A stretch of 6,854 nucleotides of DNA from an uncultured Phascolarctobacterium sp. (GTDB taxonomy: Bacteria; Bacillota; Negativicutes; Acidaminococcales; Acidaminococcaceae). Below, piece by piece: positions 5,901 through 6,854 of this stretch. The notes under the pieces were generated by a model, which was not told the DNA's origin, did no database searches, and saw only the letters and a list, made by a program, of their open reading frames with translations. Location of the stretch: NCBI GenBank assembly GCA_945949475.1, contig CAMFET010000041.1, forward strand, positions 1-6,854, given 5' to 3'. Both the position numbers and the translations under genes were made by a program. Each line of letters opens with the position of its first letter. Position 1 is the stretch's first letter.

Positions 5901-5939
5901 GCAAAAACAAAAGACAGCCTCCCGAAGAAGCTGTCTTTT
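5901..5939 (-). terminator. Rho-independent terminator after pfkA
   Basis: AAAAGACAGC (5909-5918) and GCTGTCTTTT (5930-5939) form a 10-bp stem. Read on the minus strand, the hairpin is followed by a T-rich tract (TTTTGTTTTTG, 5902-5912) that overlaps the stem's outer pairs. It lies about 40 bp past the pfkA stop and upstream of the uppP promoter, so it separates the two co-oriented genes. Confidence 0.85.
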
Positions 5940-5981
5940 ATTATATACGTTTTAAATGAATCAAAGGTTAACTAGCTAGGC

Positions 5982-6854
5982 TTAATCGCCAAAGGAAATG
6001 CCCAATTGACGACCAGTGCGAATAATTTCGCTGTCCACAGGCACTTGACGCGGCTTTTCAGCCGCCTTTTGAATGTACACAGTAACAATTTGGTCATGAT
6101 AAAGGGAAACCATAACATTATATTCGCCACGCAGGCATGCTTCCGCTGCTGCGACGCCATAACGAGTGGATAAAACTCTGTCGAAGGCTGAAGGAGAACC
6201 GCCACGCTGCAAATAGCCCAACACCGTACATCTAGACTCGATACCTGTACGCTCTTCTATTGCGTTTGCTACCTTCTCGCCAATACCACCTAAGCGAATG
6301 GGCTCAAAGCTGCCCTTAACTACACGAGCAACGGACATTTCACCGCCCTCAGGCTTTGCACCCTCAGCTACCACAATAATGCTAAAGTTTTTACCTGCTT
6401 CCTTACGCTGTTCAATTTTAGCAATCACGCTGTCCAGCTTATAAGGAAGCTCCGGCAACAGAATTACATCTGCGCCACCGGCAATGCCGCTATGCAGAGC
6501 AATCCAACCCGCATAACGACCCATAACCTCTAAAACCATAACCCTGTGATGGGATTCAGCGGTAGTATGAAGTCTGTCCAACGCCTCAGTGGCCATTGCC
6601 ATCGCCGTATCAAAGCCAAAGGTGCGCTCTGTACACGGCAAATCATTATCAATGGTCTTCGGGCAGCCAACAACTTTTACGCCACACTCTCTAGCCAATT
6701 GCGCCCCAATATTCAGGCTACCATCGCCACCGATAACGACCAAAGCTTCAATATCATACTTACGCAGATTTTCCAGCACCTTTTCCCGCATATCCTTATA
6801 GATAATAGTTCCATCCTCTTGTTCAATGGCAAATTTAAAGGGATTATCACGGTT
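5982..6854 (-). CDS. pfkA: 6-phosphofructokinase, C-terminal 290 residues; 5' end beyond the window
   Basis: The product phosphorylates fructose 6-phosphate to the 1,6-bisphosphate in glycolysis. Numbering from the window edge, motifs are GGDGS (42-46, donor binding), PKTIDND (65-71, catalytic Asp69), and SHHR (101-104). They continue with MGRYAGW (111-117), AEG (163-165) and SRCTVLGYLQRGGSP (207-221), which match the fructose 6-phosphate contacts of E. coli PfkA. The frame is open to the edge; an internal Met at 6791 is not the start, since the NPFKF stretch upstream is family-like. Roughly 70 N-terminal residues are missing if the protein has the 360 or so residues of its subfamily. The Gly of GGDGS favours ATP as donor, whereas Lys66 in PKTIDND is the residue found in PPi-dependent enzymes. 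This G/K pair is typical of the group III branch of the family. I name it pfkA by general usage; the phosphoryl donor is not certain. Confidence 0.93.
   Translation of the reverse strand, partial: NRDNPFKFAIEQEDGTIIYKDMREKVLENLRKYDIEALVVIGGDGSLNIGAQLARECGVKVVGCPKTIDNDLPCTERTFGFDTAMAMATEALDRLHTTAESHHRVMVLEVMGRYAGWIALHSGIAGGADVILLPELPYKLDSVIAKIEQRKEAGKNFSIIVVAEGAKPEGGEMSVARVVKGSFEPIRLGGIGEKVANAIEERTGIESRCTVLGYLQRGGSPSAFDRVLSTRYGVAAAEACLRGEYNVMVSLYHDQIVTVYIQKAAEKPRQVPVDSEIIRTGRQLGISFGD

Noticed and set aside
5972..6205. Alternative minus-strand frame overlapping the end of pfkA
   Set aside because: It is out of frame with a fully conserved phosphofructokinase C-terminus.
1..6854. Novel defence, mobile or biosynthetic system
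   Set aside because: Every substantial coding frame belongs to a common family, and nearly every gene appears to be its own transcription unit. There are no repeats, integrase, transposase or clustered unknown genes to support a new system.

Overview
The window looks like ordinary chromosomal DNA of a moderate-GC anaerobic Firmicute. The evidence is a class III (oxygen-sensitive) ribonucleotide reductase gene, a one-gene iron-type alcohol dehydrogenase unit, a phosphofructokinase with a PKTIDND motif, strong purine-rich ribosome binding sites, and sigma-A-type promoters that mostly carry an extended -10 TGn. A member of the Negativicutes or Clostridia would fit, but nothing here fixes the lineage. 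I see no transposase, phage gene, tRNA, rRNA, CRISPR array or plasmid function.

Layout from left to right. Positions 1-889 (minus) hold the N-terminal 296 codons of nrdD, which runs off the left edge. Positions 890-1308 are a divergent intergenic region with the nrdD promoter (possibly with NrdR-like boxes), a structured nrdD leader, a 15-bp palindrome, and the promoter of an EamA-family transporter (1309-2250, plus). A hairpin at 2318-2367 separates that gene from a converging small XRE-type regulator (2394-2693, minus). The regulator's long leader carries an inverted repeat of TTTGCTTA. Next is a small SGNH-fold hydrolase (2862-3416, minus). It is divergent from an iron-containing alcohol dehydrogenase (3645-4832, plus), and a perfect 10-bp inverted repeat lies between their two promoters. 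A strong hairpin terminator at 4884-4920 separates the dehydrogenase from the converging uppP gene (4985-5788, minus). A further terminator at 5901-5939 separates uppP from the upstream pfkA gene (5982-6854, minus), whose 5' end is off the right edge.

The genes do not form an obvious shared pathway. Almost every one has its own promoter and a flanking terminator, so this reads as a run of single-gene units: nucleotide reduction, export, regulation, ester hydrolysis, fermentation, cell-wall lipid carrier recycling and glycolysis. I do not see a new multi-gene system. The most useful observations are regulatory: the candidate operators at 1008-1049, 2723-2754 and 3494-3530. Two start-site corrections follow from promoter positions, and the phosphofructokinase has a mixed ATP/PPi donor-site signature.
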